Of a DNA stretch of 41,171 nt, positions 17,327-26,775 are shown in pieces. Location: assembly GCA_022797145.1 (NCBI GenBank), contig JAAWKA010000012.1:1-41171 (forward strand), given 5' to 3'. Source of the stretch: Clostridia bacterium. Lineage in GTDB: Bacteria > Bacillota > Clostridia > TANB77 > CAG-508. Position 1 is the first letter of the stretch, and the number at the start of each line of letters is the position of its first letter. Made by a program: the position numbers and the translations under genes. The notes beneath the pieces are model-generated. The model did not search any database, had not been told where the DNA came from, and was given only the letters and a program-made list of their open reading frames with translations.

Positions 17327-18650
17327 TGGATTAAATCCAGATGAGTTAACAAAGGTCTTATTAGTAGTACTAGTTTGTATGATAGTTGCGTTGATTGCTA
17401 TAGCACTTATATATATATATATTAAGTACAAAACAAAAAAACAAAAAAACTTAAATGATGAACAATCTAAAAAAAATACTAACAGTGATGCAAAAAAAAT
17501 TGCAAAAGAATATTCAAAGGAATCAATTTTTAAATTTATGGAATTTGATAAAGTACAAGATAATCTGATAGTACAAAAAAACGGAAAAAGATATATTATG
17601 GTAATAGAATGCCAAGGAGTAAATTATGATTTAATGTCTAGCACAGAAAAAATGTCTGTTGAAGAAGGTTTTTTGCAATTCTTAAACACATTAAGACATC
17701 CAATACAAATATATATTCAGACAAGAACAGTAAATTTATCTGGAAGTATAGAGGCATATAGAAAAAAAGTTGATGAAATAGAAATTGTATTAGAAAAAAA
17801 GAAAAAAGATTATTTAACAAAACTTCAGTCAGGAGAATATACAAAAGAAGAATTACAAAAAGAATTTTATGAAGTTACAAAGCAAATGAATTTATATGAA
17901 TATGGAAAAGATATAATAGAAAATACACAAAGAATGAGTTTAAATAAAAATGTATTAAATCAAAAGTACTATATAATAATACCATACTATTCAGAAGAAA
18001 TAGGGAATAGTGCATTTGACAAAGAAGAAATAAAAAGTATTGCTTTTTCAGAGTTATATACAAAAGCGCAGGCTTTAATAAGAACACTTGCAGGGTGTGA
18101 AGTTAGTGCAAGAATATTGAAATCAAATGAATTAATTGAGTTACTATATGTAGCATATAATCGTGATGAGTCAGAAACATATACTGTAGAGAAAGCAATA
18201 AGAGCAGGATATGATGAGCTATACACAACAGCACCAGATATATTAGATAAGAAGATGAAGGTGTTAGACGAGGAAATAGATAAAAAGGCATTAGAATTAG
18301 CAAATGAAAAAATAATTGCAGCAAGATCGGTAAAAGAACAAAAGATGGATCAAATGGAGATGTCTTTTGAAGAATTAGTAAAACAAAGAGCACAAATTAT
18401 ATTAAAACAAAATGAAAGATATATAGGAAAAGATACAGCAAAAGTAGCAAAAGAATTAATTGAAGAAGATGAAGAAAAAAAGAAAGAGAAACAAAAAGAG
18501 GAATTACACCAAAAGATAGCAAAAGAGATAAAAAAGCAACAAAAAGCAAAAAAAATTACACGTAAAGAAGAAAAGCAAACAGAAGGAGGCAAAGAAGATG
18601 TGGGGGAAGAAAAGAAAACTAGAAGAAAAAAATCAACAAGTAACAAATAA
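17319..18650 (+). CDS. VirB4 N-terminal half as a separate membrane-anchored protein
   Basis: 443 residues from ATG 17319 behind AAGGAGG. A membrane helix (about 12-35) leads to a soluble region (about 65-330) resembling the N-terminal domain of VirB4/TraC ATPases (FMEFDKVQDNLIVQKNGKRY, then LRHPIQIYIQTRTVNL). It has coiled-coil stretches and a Lys/Glu-rich tail. No Walker motifs are present; those are in the next gene, which overlaps by 53 nt. The two probably form one functional VirB4 at the membrane. Family assignment is moderate, since the match is by pattern only. Confidence 0.7.
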   Translation: MNNGLNPDELTKVLLVVLVCMIVALIAIALIYIYIKYKTKKQKNLNDEQSKKNTNSDAKKIAKEYSKESIFKFMEFDKVQDNLIVQKNGKRYIMVIECQGVNYDLMSSTEKMSVEEGFLQFLNTLRHPIQIYIQTRTVNLSGSIEAYRKKVDEIEIVLEKKKKDYLTKLQSGEYTKEELQKEFYEVTKQMNLYEYGKDIIENTQRMSLNKNVLNQKYYIIIPYYSEEIGNSAFDKEEIKSIAFSELYTKAQALIRTLAGCEVSARILKSNELIELLYVAYNRDESETYTVEKAIRAGYDELYTTAPDILDKKMKVLDEEIDKKALELANEKIIAARSVKEQKMDQMEMSFEELVKQRAQIILKQNERYIGKDTAKVAKELIEEDEEKKKEKQKEELHQKIAKEIKKQQKAKKITRKEEKQTEGGKEDVGEEKKTRRKKSTSNK

Positions 18651-20568
18651 TAATCAAGAAGATTATAGTATATTAAGACAAAAAACAATAAAAGAATTGA
18701 TAGCACCATCAGGAATAGATGCCTCAGATATAGATCATTTAGAAATAATTTCTAATACAAAAAGATATGCAAGAAGTTTTTTTGTATCAGCACTTCCAAG
18801 AATGGCGATATTCCCAGAGTTATTTAGAGATTTATACTTATTTGGGGATGTTAATACATCAATATATATAAATCCAGTATCAGAGGCAAAATCACAAAAT
18901 GAGTTAAATAAAGTAATCAACCAGTTAGAGACAGAAAGAATTGTTGCAGCAGATAGAGGAAATATAAATAGACAAAGTACAGTAGGACAAAAAAGATATG
19001 AAGCAGAACAATTAAGAGATGAAATTGCTGCAGGATTCAATAAATTATTTGAGGCTTCAATTGTTTCAACATTATTTGCATATAATATGGAAGATTTAGA
19101 TAAACTTACTAAGCTACTATCAACTGAAATGTCTAAATCCCTAGTAAATATTAAAAGTGCATGGGGAATACAAGAAGAAGCTTTTAGATCAAATTTACCA
19201 TTAATGGATAATAAAATAAAAAAAATACATACATTTGATAGACGTTCAATGGGAACCATTTTTCCATTTACAACATCAGAAGTTGGGCACCCAACAGGAG
19301 TACCAATAGGATTTAATAAACAAACAGGGGTACCAATATTATTTGACAATTTTCATTCATCATTAACAAATTATAATATGGTTATATTTGCAAAATCTGG
19401 AGCAGGAAAATCTGTTACAATGAAAACTTTAATATCAAGATCATATGTTCTTATGGGGATAGAGAGTTTGGCACTTGATGCAGAAGGAGAGTACTCTATA
19501 GTTGCAGAATCTTTAGGAGGAATTAATGTAGTACTTAGTCCAAATTCTAAAACAATAATAAACCTATTTGATATAGAGCCAGAAATAATAAAAGATGAAA
19601 TAACAGGTAAAGAAAGAGTAGTTTTAAATATAGAAAATAAAGTAGAAGATGTTACACAAGCACTACTTACAATGGCAAGAGGAAGTACAAGAAGTACAGA
19701 AGTAAATGAGCTTACAAAACAAATTATAGCAGAATCAGTAGCAGAAGAATATGCGGGAAATAAGATAACTTCAGATCCTGCAAGCTTATACCAAGCATTT
19801 GAAAATAAAGGAACAGGTAATATGCTTGCAAGAAGAAAAAAGCTAATGCCAACTATAGGAAGTTGGTATAAAAGAATTAAAAGAAAAGCTGTAGAAAATG
19901 ACAACACAGATTACAAATTTCATTATAGTTACCTATTAAAAGTTATGAAGCAATATATTAGAGAATATGATGGGCAAATGGCATATTTTGATGGACAATC
20001 TACATTTGAACTATTGGATGGAGCACCATTTATAAACTTAGATATATCACAATTAGAAGAAAGATTTGCAAGACCACTTGCACAACAAATCCTATTATCA
20101 TGGATTTGGGAAAAATATGTAAAAAAGAATAGTGAAGATAGAACAAGAGCGAATAAGAAAAGAGTATTAGTGGATGAAGCTTGGATGTTGTTGCCATATC
20201 CAGAAGCAGTAGATTTTTTAAATACTATGGCAAGGCGTGCAAGAAAAAGAAATGTATCACTCGCAATAATTTCTCAAAGATTTCAAGATTTTTATGAAAA
20301 ACCAGAAGCACAAGCAGTATTAACATCATCAGATACAAAATTATTTTTGGCACAGGATAAATCGGAAATTGCCTATTTGAAAGAAGTATTTAAACTTTCA
20401 GAAGGGGAAGCCAATTTTTTAGTAACTTGTTTAAAAGGGGAGGGGTTATTGAAAGTTGGGCAAGATACAGCAATATTACAAATAGTACCAACAGCTAAAG
20501 AGTTTGAGTTCGTGGAGACAAATTTAAATAAATTAGTTAATAAAACCCAAGAGAAAGCATTAGGATAG
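18598..20568 (+). CDS. VirB4/TraC-like T4SS ATPase
   Basis: 656 residues from ATG 18598, 8 nt after GGAGG, lying inside the end of the previous gene in another frame. The P-loop AKSGAGKS is at 265-272, Walker B RVLVDEAWMLL at 522-532, and SLAIISQRFQDF follows as in VirB4. VirB4 powers assembly of the secretion channel and pilus at the inner face of the membrane. Only the later part of the usual N-terminal domain is present here, consistent with a split VirB4. No second ATPase of the VirD4 (coupling) type occurs in the cluster. Confidence 0.92.
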   Translation: MWGKKRKLEEKNQQVTNNNQEDYSILRQKTIKELIAPSGIDASDIDHLEIISNTKRYARSFFVSALPRMAIFPELFRDLYLFGDVNTSIYINPVSEAKSQNELNKVINQLETERIVAADRGNINRQSTVGQKRYEAEQLRDEIAAGFNKLFEASIVSTLFAYNMEDLDKLTKLLSTEMSKSLVNIKSAWGIQEEAFRSNLPLMDNKIKKIHTFDRRSMGTIFPFTTSEVGHPTGVPIGFNKQTGVPILFDNFHSSLTNYNMVIFAKSGAGKSVTMKTLISRSYVLMGIESLALDAEGEYSIVAESLGGINVVLSPNSKTIINLFDIEPEIIKDEITGKERVVLNIENKVEDVTQALLTMARGSTRSTEVNELTKQIIAESVAEEYAGNKITSDPASLYQAFENKGTGNMLARRKKLMPTIGSWYKRIKRKAVENDNTDYKFHYSYLLKVMKQYIREYDGQMAYFDGQSTFELLDGAPFINLDISQLEERFARPLAQQILLSWIWEKYVKKNSEDRTRANKKRVLVDEAWMLLPYPEAVDFLNTMARRARKRNVSLAIISQRFQDFYEKPEAQAVLTSSDTKLFLAQDKSEIAYLKEVFKLSEGEANFLVTCLKGEGLLKVGQDTAILQIVPTAKEFEFVETNLNKLVNKTQEKALG

Positions 20569-20580
20569 GAAGGAGTATAT

Positions 20581-23103
20581 ATGAAAATTTTTGCAAATAA
20601 AAGTAAAGTACATAAGATAATAATAGTGATACTAGTGGTAATGTTATTTAATTTTTCAGCTCCTAAACCAGTACAAGCAGATGGGATTGGAGGAGTGTTG
20701 TTAGATCCTGTGTTTTTCTTAACAACAACTATAGTAGATTCTATTTACAATGGTGTACAAGCGTTTATGCTTGGTGCAGATTGGAAATCAACTTTTATGG
20801 TAAAACCAGAACAGGGATTACAAGATGGAAATACTCAATATGAAACTACTGAAAATAAAGAAGAATTAGATGGAGGAATATGGGGATTAGGTAGAGGAGA
20901 CTATAAAGTACCTATTGTAAAATATAGCCCAGAAGAAATATTTGCAAATAGAATACCTTTATTGGATATTAATTTTTTGAATCCTTCTGTAGAAGGAGGA
21001 ACAGGAACTAATGTAGCAAGAGAATTAAGACCAACTATTGCATCATGGTATGTAGCAATTAGAACATTGGCAATAGTAGCTTTAATGTCTGTATTAATAT
21101 ATATAGGAATTAGAATGGTAATATCGAGTTTAGCAGCAGATAAAGCAAAATATAAAAAAATGTTTATGGATTGGTTAACAGCACTATGTTTATTATTTTT
21201 CTTACATCTTATAATGTCTTTAGCATTGACTTCATCAGAAGTTATAACATCAATGATAAGACCAGGAGAAGGAGGAGCAATAAGAGTAAATGTAGATGAT
21301 GGAACATCATTTACTACTAATTTGATTGGATTAATAAGATTTCGTGTACAATATAGTGATACTATGTCAAAATTTTTGTACTTAGTTCTATATATAGCAT
21401 TAATAACTTATACTCTAAAATTTACATGGGTATATGTAAAAAGAGTAGTAAATATGGCTTTTCTTACACTGATAGCACCATTAGTAGCATTAACATATCC
21501 AATAGATAAAGTTTCAGATGGAAAAGCACAAGCTTTTGATATGTGGTTAAAAGAATACTGTTTTAATGCGTTATTACAACCATTTCACTTACTTATATAC
21601 ATTGTATTAGTAGGATCAGCAATACAAGTTGCAGCAGAAAATCCTATATATGCTATTGTAGCACTAGCATTTATGTCTCCTGCAGAAAAACTACTAAGGA
21701 AAATGTTTGGATTTGAAAAAGCAAGTGGTGGAACAATTGGAAGTCTTGGAGCTGTTGCAGGAGGAGCAATAGCAGCCAATGCAGTAAAACATATAGCATC
21801 AGCTAGTAAGGGAGTCGGAAAGAATAATAAAATAAGAACAAAAGATAGTACAACAGGACAAAGAGTGGGAGCAGATGAAAATGGTAATAAAGGTCTAAAA
21901 GGGTTTAAGGATAGTATGGGAGCTATGAAGGAAGAACCAGTATTAGAAGAAGTTGAAGCATTAAAATCAAGTGAAGAAGGGCAACCTAAAGGAAATCATT
22001 CACCAAGTATGTCACAGGATGAAGGGGGAGGAAGAAATTACAATCAGTTTGTAGATAATACTAATGATGAACAACTTTTTGGAGGATATTCAGGCAAAAA
22101 TGTGACTGACTCAGGAATAATTTTACCAGATAGATTAAATCAGCAGAGAAGTAATCAAATACCAAAGACTTCTCCAGAGACTCCTATAGAAAGGGTAGCA
22201 AAAGTATCACAAGAACAACAAGAGGAGTGGAAAAAAGGAAATTCAGCATATGACCCAGATACACCATTTTGGAGAGTAATGGGAGATGATATAAGAGGAG
22301 CTAAAGGAAAAATAGGTAGAGGAGTGAAGTCAATAGCACATACAGCTTTTACAAAAGATGGGCACAGAAACTTAATAGGTGGAGTAAAATCAGTTGGAAA
22401 ATCAGCAATAAGAGGTGCTAATAGAAGTATAAATGGAATGTGGAAGTCAGCACCGACATTAGGATATAAAGCAATGAGAGGAACAGCTAAATTAGCAGCA
22501 AGGGGAGCTTTAGCAGCAGGAGCAGGAGCAGTAGCACTTGGAACAGCAATGACATCTGGTGATGGGGATAAAGCTGTTCAATTGGCAACAGGAGCTGCTT
22601 TAGCAGGAGCAAGTATTGGAGGAAGAGCATTTGAAGCAACAGCAGGAAAAATATTTGAACCAAAAAACTTAAGAGAATCATATGCAGAAGGAAAATATGG
22701 AGATGTAAGGACAGCTGTAAATCAAAAAGCAGATAATGAGTATTTTAAATCAAAAGAATTTAAAAATCATATGGAAATTTACTATGGTGGGGAATCAAAA
22801 GAAGAAAAAAGAAAAATTAAAGAAGCATATAGGTCATATAGAAAAGCTGGAATTACAGATGAATCAGAAATAAGAAAAGGATTAAAATTAGAGAAAAAAG
22901 TTAAAGGAGCATATACAAGGGAAGAAATTCAAAATACAATACAAATGAGTAAAAAGATTGAAACTAAAGCATTTACAGATCAGAAAGTATATGATGCTGA
23001 ACAAAATAGAATTGCAAATTTACTTGGTGGAAATTCAAAACAAGCACAAACTCAAGCAGCAAGAGTTATGGAATCTATAAGAGCATATAGAGATATAGAT
23101 TAG
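20581..23103 (+). CDS. VirB6/TrbL-like T4SS channel protein
   Basis: 840 residues from ATG 20581 behind GGAAGGAG, 12 nt after the ATPase. A signal peptide (to about QADG, ~34) precedes an extracellular N-terminal part and about six membrane helices (roughly residues 155-385). A long hydrophilic Gly/Ala/Lys-rich cytoplasmic tail follows (400-840), with a small-residue Ala/Gly-rich stretch near 640-690. This is the layout of VirB6/TrbL proteins of Gram-positive conjugation systems. The membrane part is followed by the typical AFMSPAEKLLRKMFGF. Confidence 0.82.
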   Translation: MKIFANKSKVHKIIIVILVVMLFNFSAPKPVQADGIGGVLLDPVFFLTTTIVDSIYNGVQAFMLGADWKSTFMVKPEQGLQDGNTQYETTENKEELDGGIWGLGRGDYKVPIVKYSPEEIFANRIPLLDINFLNPSVEGGTGTNVARELRPTIASWYVAIRTLAIVALMSVLIYIGIRMVISSLAADKAKYKKMFMDWLTALCLLFFLHLIMSLALTSSEVITSMIRPGEGGAIRVNVDDGTSFTTNLIGLIRFRVQYSDTMSKFLYLVLYIALITYTLKFTWVYVKRVVNMAFLTLIAPLVALTYPIDKVSDGKAQAFDMWLKEYCFNALLQPFHLLIYIVLVGSAIQVAAENPIYAIVALAFMSPAEKLLRKMFGFEKASGGTIGSLGAVAGGAIAANAVKHIASASKGVGKNNKIRTKDSTTGQRVGADENGNKGLKGFKDSMGAMKEEPVLEEVEALKSSEEGQPKGNHSPSMSQDEGGGRNYNQFVDNTNDEQLFGGYSGKNVTDSGIILPDRLNQQRSNQIPKTSPETPIERVAKVSQEQQEEWKKGNSAYDPDTPFWRVMGDDIRGAKGKIGRGVKSIAHTAFTKDGHRNLIGGVKSVGKSAIRGANRSINGMWKSAPTLGYKAMRGTAKLAARGALAAGAGAVALGTAMTSGDGDKAVQLATGAALAGASIGGRAFEATAGKIFEPKNLRESYAEGKYGDVRTAVNQKADNEYFKSKEFKNHMEIYYGGESKEEKRKIKEAYRSYRKAGITDESEIRKGLKLEKKVKGAYTREEIQNTIQMSKKIETKAFTDQKVYDAEQNRIANLLGGNSKQAQTQAARVMESIRAYRDID

Positions 23104-23120
23104 TAGAGGAGAGGATAACC

Positions 23121-24083
23121 ATGATTATAAGAAATAGTAACTTAAGAAGATATTTATCTAAGAATAGTTTTAAAATACTAGGGATTATAATTGGAGTTAT
23201 TCTCTTAATATTTATTATTCAGACATTAAATGGAAAGATAGCAAATAATAGAAAGAATATACATACTGAAGAAAATATAATAAATAGTATATATAAACCA
23301 GAGCAAACAATGGTAATGGGAGAGGATATATCAAAAAAATTACAAAAGGATAATAATAATATAATAGACAAATTTATAGAAAAGTGTAATGAAAAAGATT
23401 ATGAGCAAGCATATAGTATGTTATCTAATAGTTGCAAAGAAAGGCTGTATCCTACAATAGAGTATTTTAAAAATAATTATATAGATAAGGTTTTTACACA
23501 AAAGAGAATATACAATTTAGAGAGCTGGATATCAACCAATAATAGATATACATATAAAATAAAGATATTAGATGATATTATACAAACTGGAGCTAGAGAT
23601 AATGGAAATGTAGTAGAGGATTATATTACAATAGAAAATAAGAACAATAAATATGAATTAAATATTAATAGTTATATTGCTAGGGAAGAAGTAAATAAAG
23701 AAAAAGAAGAACAAGGAATTATATTTACAATAAAAAATAGAGATTTGTATAAGGATTACACAGTATACAATATAAATATAAAAAACTTAACTGACAAGGA
23801 TATTTTAGTAGATAGTAGACAAGATACAGATTCTGTATATATATTAGGGGAAAATGAAGGAAAATATAGAGCATTTATGTATGAAAATGTAGAAAGTGGA
23901 CTAGTAGTTACAGCAGGAGGATTTTCAAAAAATATAAGTATAAGAATAAATAAAGTATACAATCCCAAAATACAGGATAAATCATTAGAATTTACAGATA
24001 TTATAAATGATTATAATTCATATAAAATATTAAAAGATAAAAGTGAATATAAAGATAGAACTAATATTAGTATACAAATTTAA
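23121..24083 (+). CDS. Membrane-anchored protein with NTF2/VirB8-like domain
   Basis: 320 residues from ATG 23121 behind GGAGAGG, 17 nt after the VirB6-like gene. A single membrane helix (about 17-35) leads to an outside domain. The first part (DKFIEKCNEKDYEQAYSMLS, then YPTIEYFKNNYI) has the look of NTF2-like folds, which include VirB8/TcpC of conjugation systems. The second part (about 190-310) is a beta-rich domain that I do not recognise. The position supports a VirB8-type scaffold, but sequence alone does not prove it. Confidence 0.65.
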   Translation: MIIRNSNLRRYLSKNSFKILGIIIGVILLIFIIQTLNGKIANNRKNIHTEENIINSIYKPEQTMVMGEDISKKLQKDNNNIIDKFIEKCNEKDYEQAYSMLSNSCKERLYPTIEYFKNNYIDKVFTQKRIYNLESWISTNNRYTYKIKILDDIIQTGARDNGNVVEDYITIENKNNKYELNINSYIAREEVNKEKEEQGIIFTIKNRDLYKDYTVYNINIKNLTDKDILVDSRQDTDSVYILGENEGKYRAFMYENVESGLVVTAGGFSKNISIRINKVYNPKIQDKSLEFTDIINDYNSYKILKDKSEYKDRTNISIQI

Positions 24084-24108
24084 AAAATGCTAGAAAAGGG
24101 GGTGGAAT

Positions 24109-26745
24109 ATGGACGAACAAAACAAAGAAGAAAAAGATGAGTCGGTTAAAGACATTGCGAGAAAAACAAAAGATACAGCAAAAGATACAGTAAAGGTAGT
24201 AAAAAATATAAAAGAAGCAGTAACAGTCATAGCAAGTTTTATTAACACTATTCCACTTATAGTTATAATAATAGGAGTTGTTTTATTAGGGTCTTTCTTT
24301 TACAAAATTATAGATTATTTTACAGATGTCAATAATCAAATGGCATTAAAAGTTGAACATGAATATTGTACAATAGAAGATGATGGAATACATTTCAATA
24401 AATTATTATTTTTAGAAGATCTTGATAAAGCTTTAGAAGATGGACAAATTAGACTTAATGAACTAAAGTTAGGAAACGAAAATTTAACTAAGAAATATTT
24501 GTTGTACTTTTATGAAAAAGCTTTAGAAACAATATTGCCAGATATAAAAGGAAGCCCACAAAAGGGAATTATAAAGATTAAAAGAGTTTCAGGAACAGAT
24601 ATCAATACTGCAAAAGAATTACAATATATAAGATATGAAGAATTTCAGAAAATGAAGGAAAATCCTACAAATGAAATTAAAAATTATTATTCATTAGATG
24701 AACAATGGAATGTTTGCGTATATCAAGTAAATACTACAATGGTAAATAATGAATTGCAAGATTATGAAGTAGAAGAGGTGGCAATACCATATAAAACAAT
24801 GATTTTACAATATGCTATGCCAGCAAATTTTATAACTATACTTCAATCTATTACAGCTAATGCAGAATATGTTATGAAAGTAGTTGAATTATTAGATGAA
24901 AATAGTAGAATAGATCTAACAATATTTGATACTGTAACTAAAACAACAATAATAGATACATATACAGCAGAAGAATATCGTAAAGAAAAAAGAGATGTAA
25001 TAGATCCATTAACTGGACAAGCTACAGGAGGATATACAATTTCAGAACCATTAGGACCAACAGATATAGAAAATGTAACAGAAACTGTTATACAAGAAGA
25101 AAAAATAAAAGCAAATGTAACATATGTGAGAAGTTGGCTAATAGACCAGAATACTGAATATGAATGTATACAGATGCCAGATAATATAACTGAAGAACTA
25201 CAAGAATTAGGTTCAGACTCTCCTCCAGAAGAAGAGGGAAGTTGGCAAATTAATAAAAAGCGAAATATAAAAACAACAGTCCAAAATTACGAATGGATTT
25301 CACAACATACAGAAACAGCAATAAAGGCAGATGAATTTTTAAGATTGTGGAGAAATGGTACCAAGAGATATAATAAAAATTTACGTTATGATAAAGATGC
25401 AGTGGATGTTGTAGAGTATCCATTACCAGATCATAGAGAGCAAAGTAAGCAAAGTAATGAAGAAATTATAAAGTCAAATATTTTGAATGAAGAAAGAATA
25501 CCACAAAATTGTACATATGCATCACCTCTTCCTAATTTTAAAAGTGCAAAACAGATGTTTTATACATTTTTGGAAAAAGATGAATCAACACAATATCAAG
25601 CTATTTTAATGAGATATTTAGTTAAGCTATATGAAGATCGTGTAGAAGTTCCAAGTGGTTTAGAAGACGATAATGGTATAGGGATTGATGCAGGTCAAAT
25701 AGATATTAATATATTTAATCCAGCAGAGTTTGTTGGGACTACATTTAATGGAGACTTCGATGTGCATGATGAAAGTTTATTTATAACAGATGTGCAACAA
25801 TTGATGAAAGCATTTCAAGGAGGATATTCAGGTAATGAGAGATTAATAGAAGAAGCAGAAGCATTTTTAGACATGCAAAATAAATATAAGGTAAATGCTA
25901 TATTTGCAGCATCAGTTTCTATAACAGAAACAAGTGCTGGAAGAGCTGGAAATGCAGTAAATGGACATAATAATTGGTTTAACATAAGAGGAACAGGTAC
26001 AAGTTGGAGAAGATATGGTTCAGCAGCAGAATCAATAGATGATTTTGGAAAATTGATAGCATTGGGAAAATATTATTACCAACAAGGAAGATATACAGTT
26101 AGAACTATAGGACCAATATATTGTCCAAATACAACAGATCATCCTCAACAAGCAGATAAATGGGTAGAAGATACTTTAGCCCAAATTGAGAGATTTTATA
26201 AAGCAGCAGGTATTAAAATAGATATAAACAATGAAGAAGACATAGAGAATCAAGGACCATATACAGGAGGAAACGATTTAAATTCGCTATTCCCAGATGG
26301 AATACCTAAAACTGAAGCAGAGATGCAAAAGTATTTAGTTACAATAGAGGTTCCAGTTAATACAAAGAGTGGTGGAACAGGAAGCAAATCAATTACAGTT
26401 CATAGAAGTGTTGCAGGAGATGTAAAAAATATTTTTTCAGAAATACAAACTTCTGGATTTGTTGCATATTCTATAGGAGGATATTCATGGAGAGGAGCAG
26501 CAGGAAATAGTAAGAGTAGGTCACATCATTCATATGGAGTAGCAATAGATATAAATCCAAGAGAAAATTACATGATAAAAAATGGACAAATTATAGCAGG
26601 TTCTTTTTGGAAACCAGGAGAAGATCCATATTCAATAACACCAAATGGACCAGTAGTAAGAGCGTTTAATAAAAGAGGTTGGACTTGGGGAGGAACTTGG
26701 AAGTCAAGTAAGGATTATATGCATTTTTCTCTTACAGGACATTAA
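24109..26745 (+). CDS. Membrane-anchored bifunctional peptidoglycan hydrolase (glucosaminidase plus M15 peptidase)
   Basis: 878 residues from ATG 24109 behind AAGGGGGTGG. An acidic/basic start is followed by a membrane helix (about 45-68) and a long outside region (70-570) with no recognised fold. A glucosaminidase/lysozyme-like domain (about 575-705; E607 in SITETSAG, then NNWFNIRG) and a C-terminal M15 D,D-peptidase domain (about 740-878) follow. The M15 zinc site reads H807 and D814 in HSYGVAID, with D869 and H872 in DYMHF. Such proteins play the VirB1 role, opening the wall for the secretion channel. Two different cutting activities in one chain is notable. Confidence 0.88.
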   Translation: MDEQNKEEKDESVKDIARKTKDTAKDTVKVVKNIKEAVTVIASFINTIPLIVIIIGVVLLGSFFYKIIDYFTDVNNQMALKVEHEYCTIEDDGIHFNKLLFLEDLDKALEDGQIRLNELKLGNENLTKKYLLYFYEKALETILPDIKGSPQKGIIKIKRVSGTDINTAKELQYIRYEEFQKMKENPTNEIKNYYSLDEQWNVCVYQVNTTMVNNELQDYEVEEVAIPYKTMILQYAMPANFITILQSITANAEYVMKVVELLDENSRIDLTIFDTVTKTTIIDTYTAEEYRKEKRDVIDPLTGQATGGYTISEPLGPTDIENVTETVIQEEKIKANVTYVRSWLIDQNTEYECIQMPDNITEELQELGSDSPPEEEGSWQINKKRNIKTTVQNYEWISQHTETAIKADEFLRLWRNGTKRYNKNLRYDKDAVDVVEYPLPDHREQSKQSNEEIIKSNILNEERIPQNCTYASPLPNFKSAKQMFYTFLEKDESTQYQAILMRYLVKLYEDRVEVPSGLEDDNGIGIDAGQIDINIFNPAEFVGTTFNGDFDVHDESLFITDVQQLMKAFQGGYSGNERLIEEAEAFLDMQNKYKVNAIFAASVSITETSAGRAGNAVNGHNNWFNIRGTGTSWRRYGSAAESIDDFGKLIALGKYYYQQGRYTVRTIGPIYCPNTTDHPQQADKWVEDTLAQIERFYKAAGIKIDINNEEDIENQGPYTGGNDLNSLFPDGIPKTEAEMQKYLVTIEVPVNTKSGGTGSKSITVHRSVAGDVKNIFSEIQTSGFVAYSIGGYSWRGAAGNSKSRSHHSYGVAIDINPRENYMIKNGQIIAGSFWKPGEDPYSITPNGPVVRAFNKRGWTWGGTWKSSKDYMHFSLTGH

Positions 26746-26775
26746 AATACTAAATAAAAGGGGGGAGAAGAAAGC

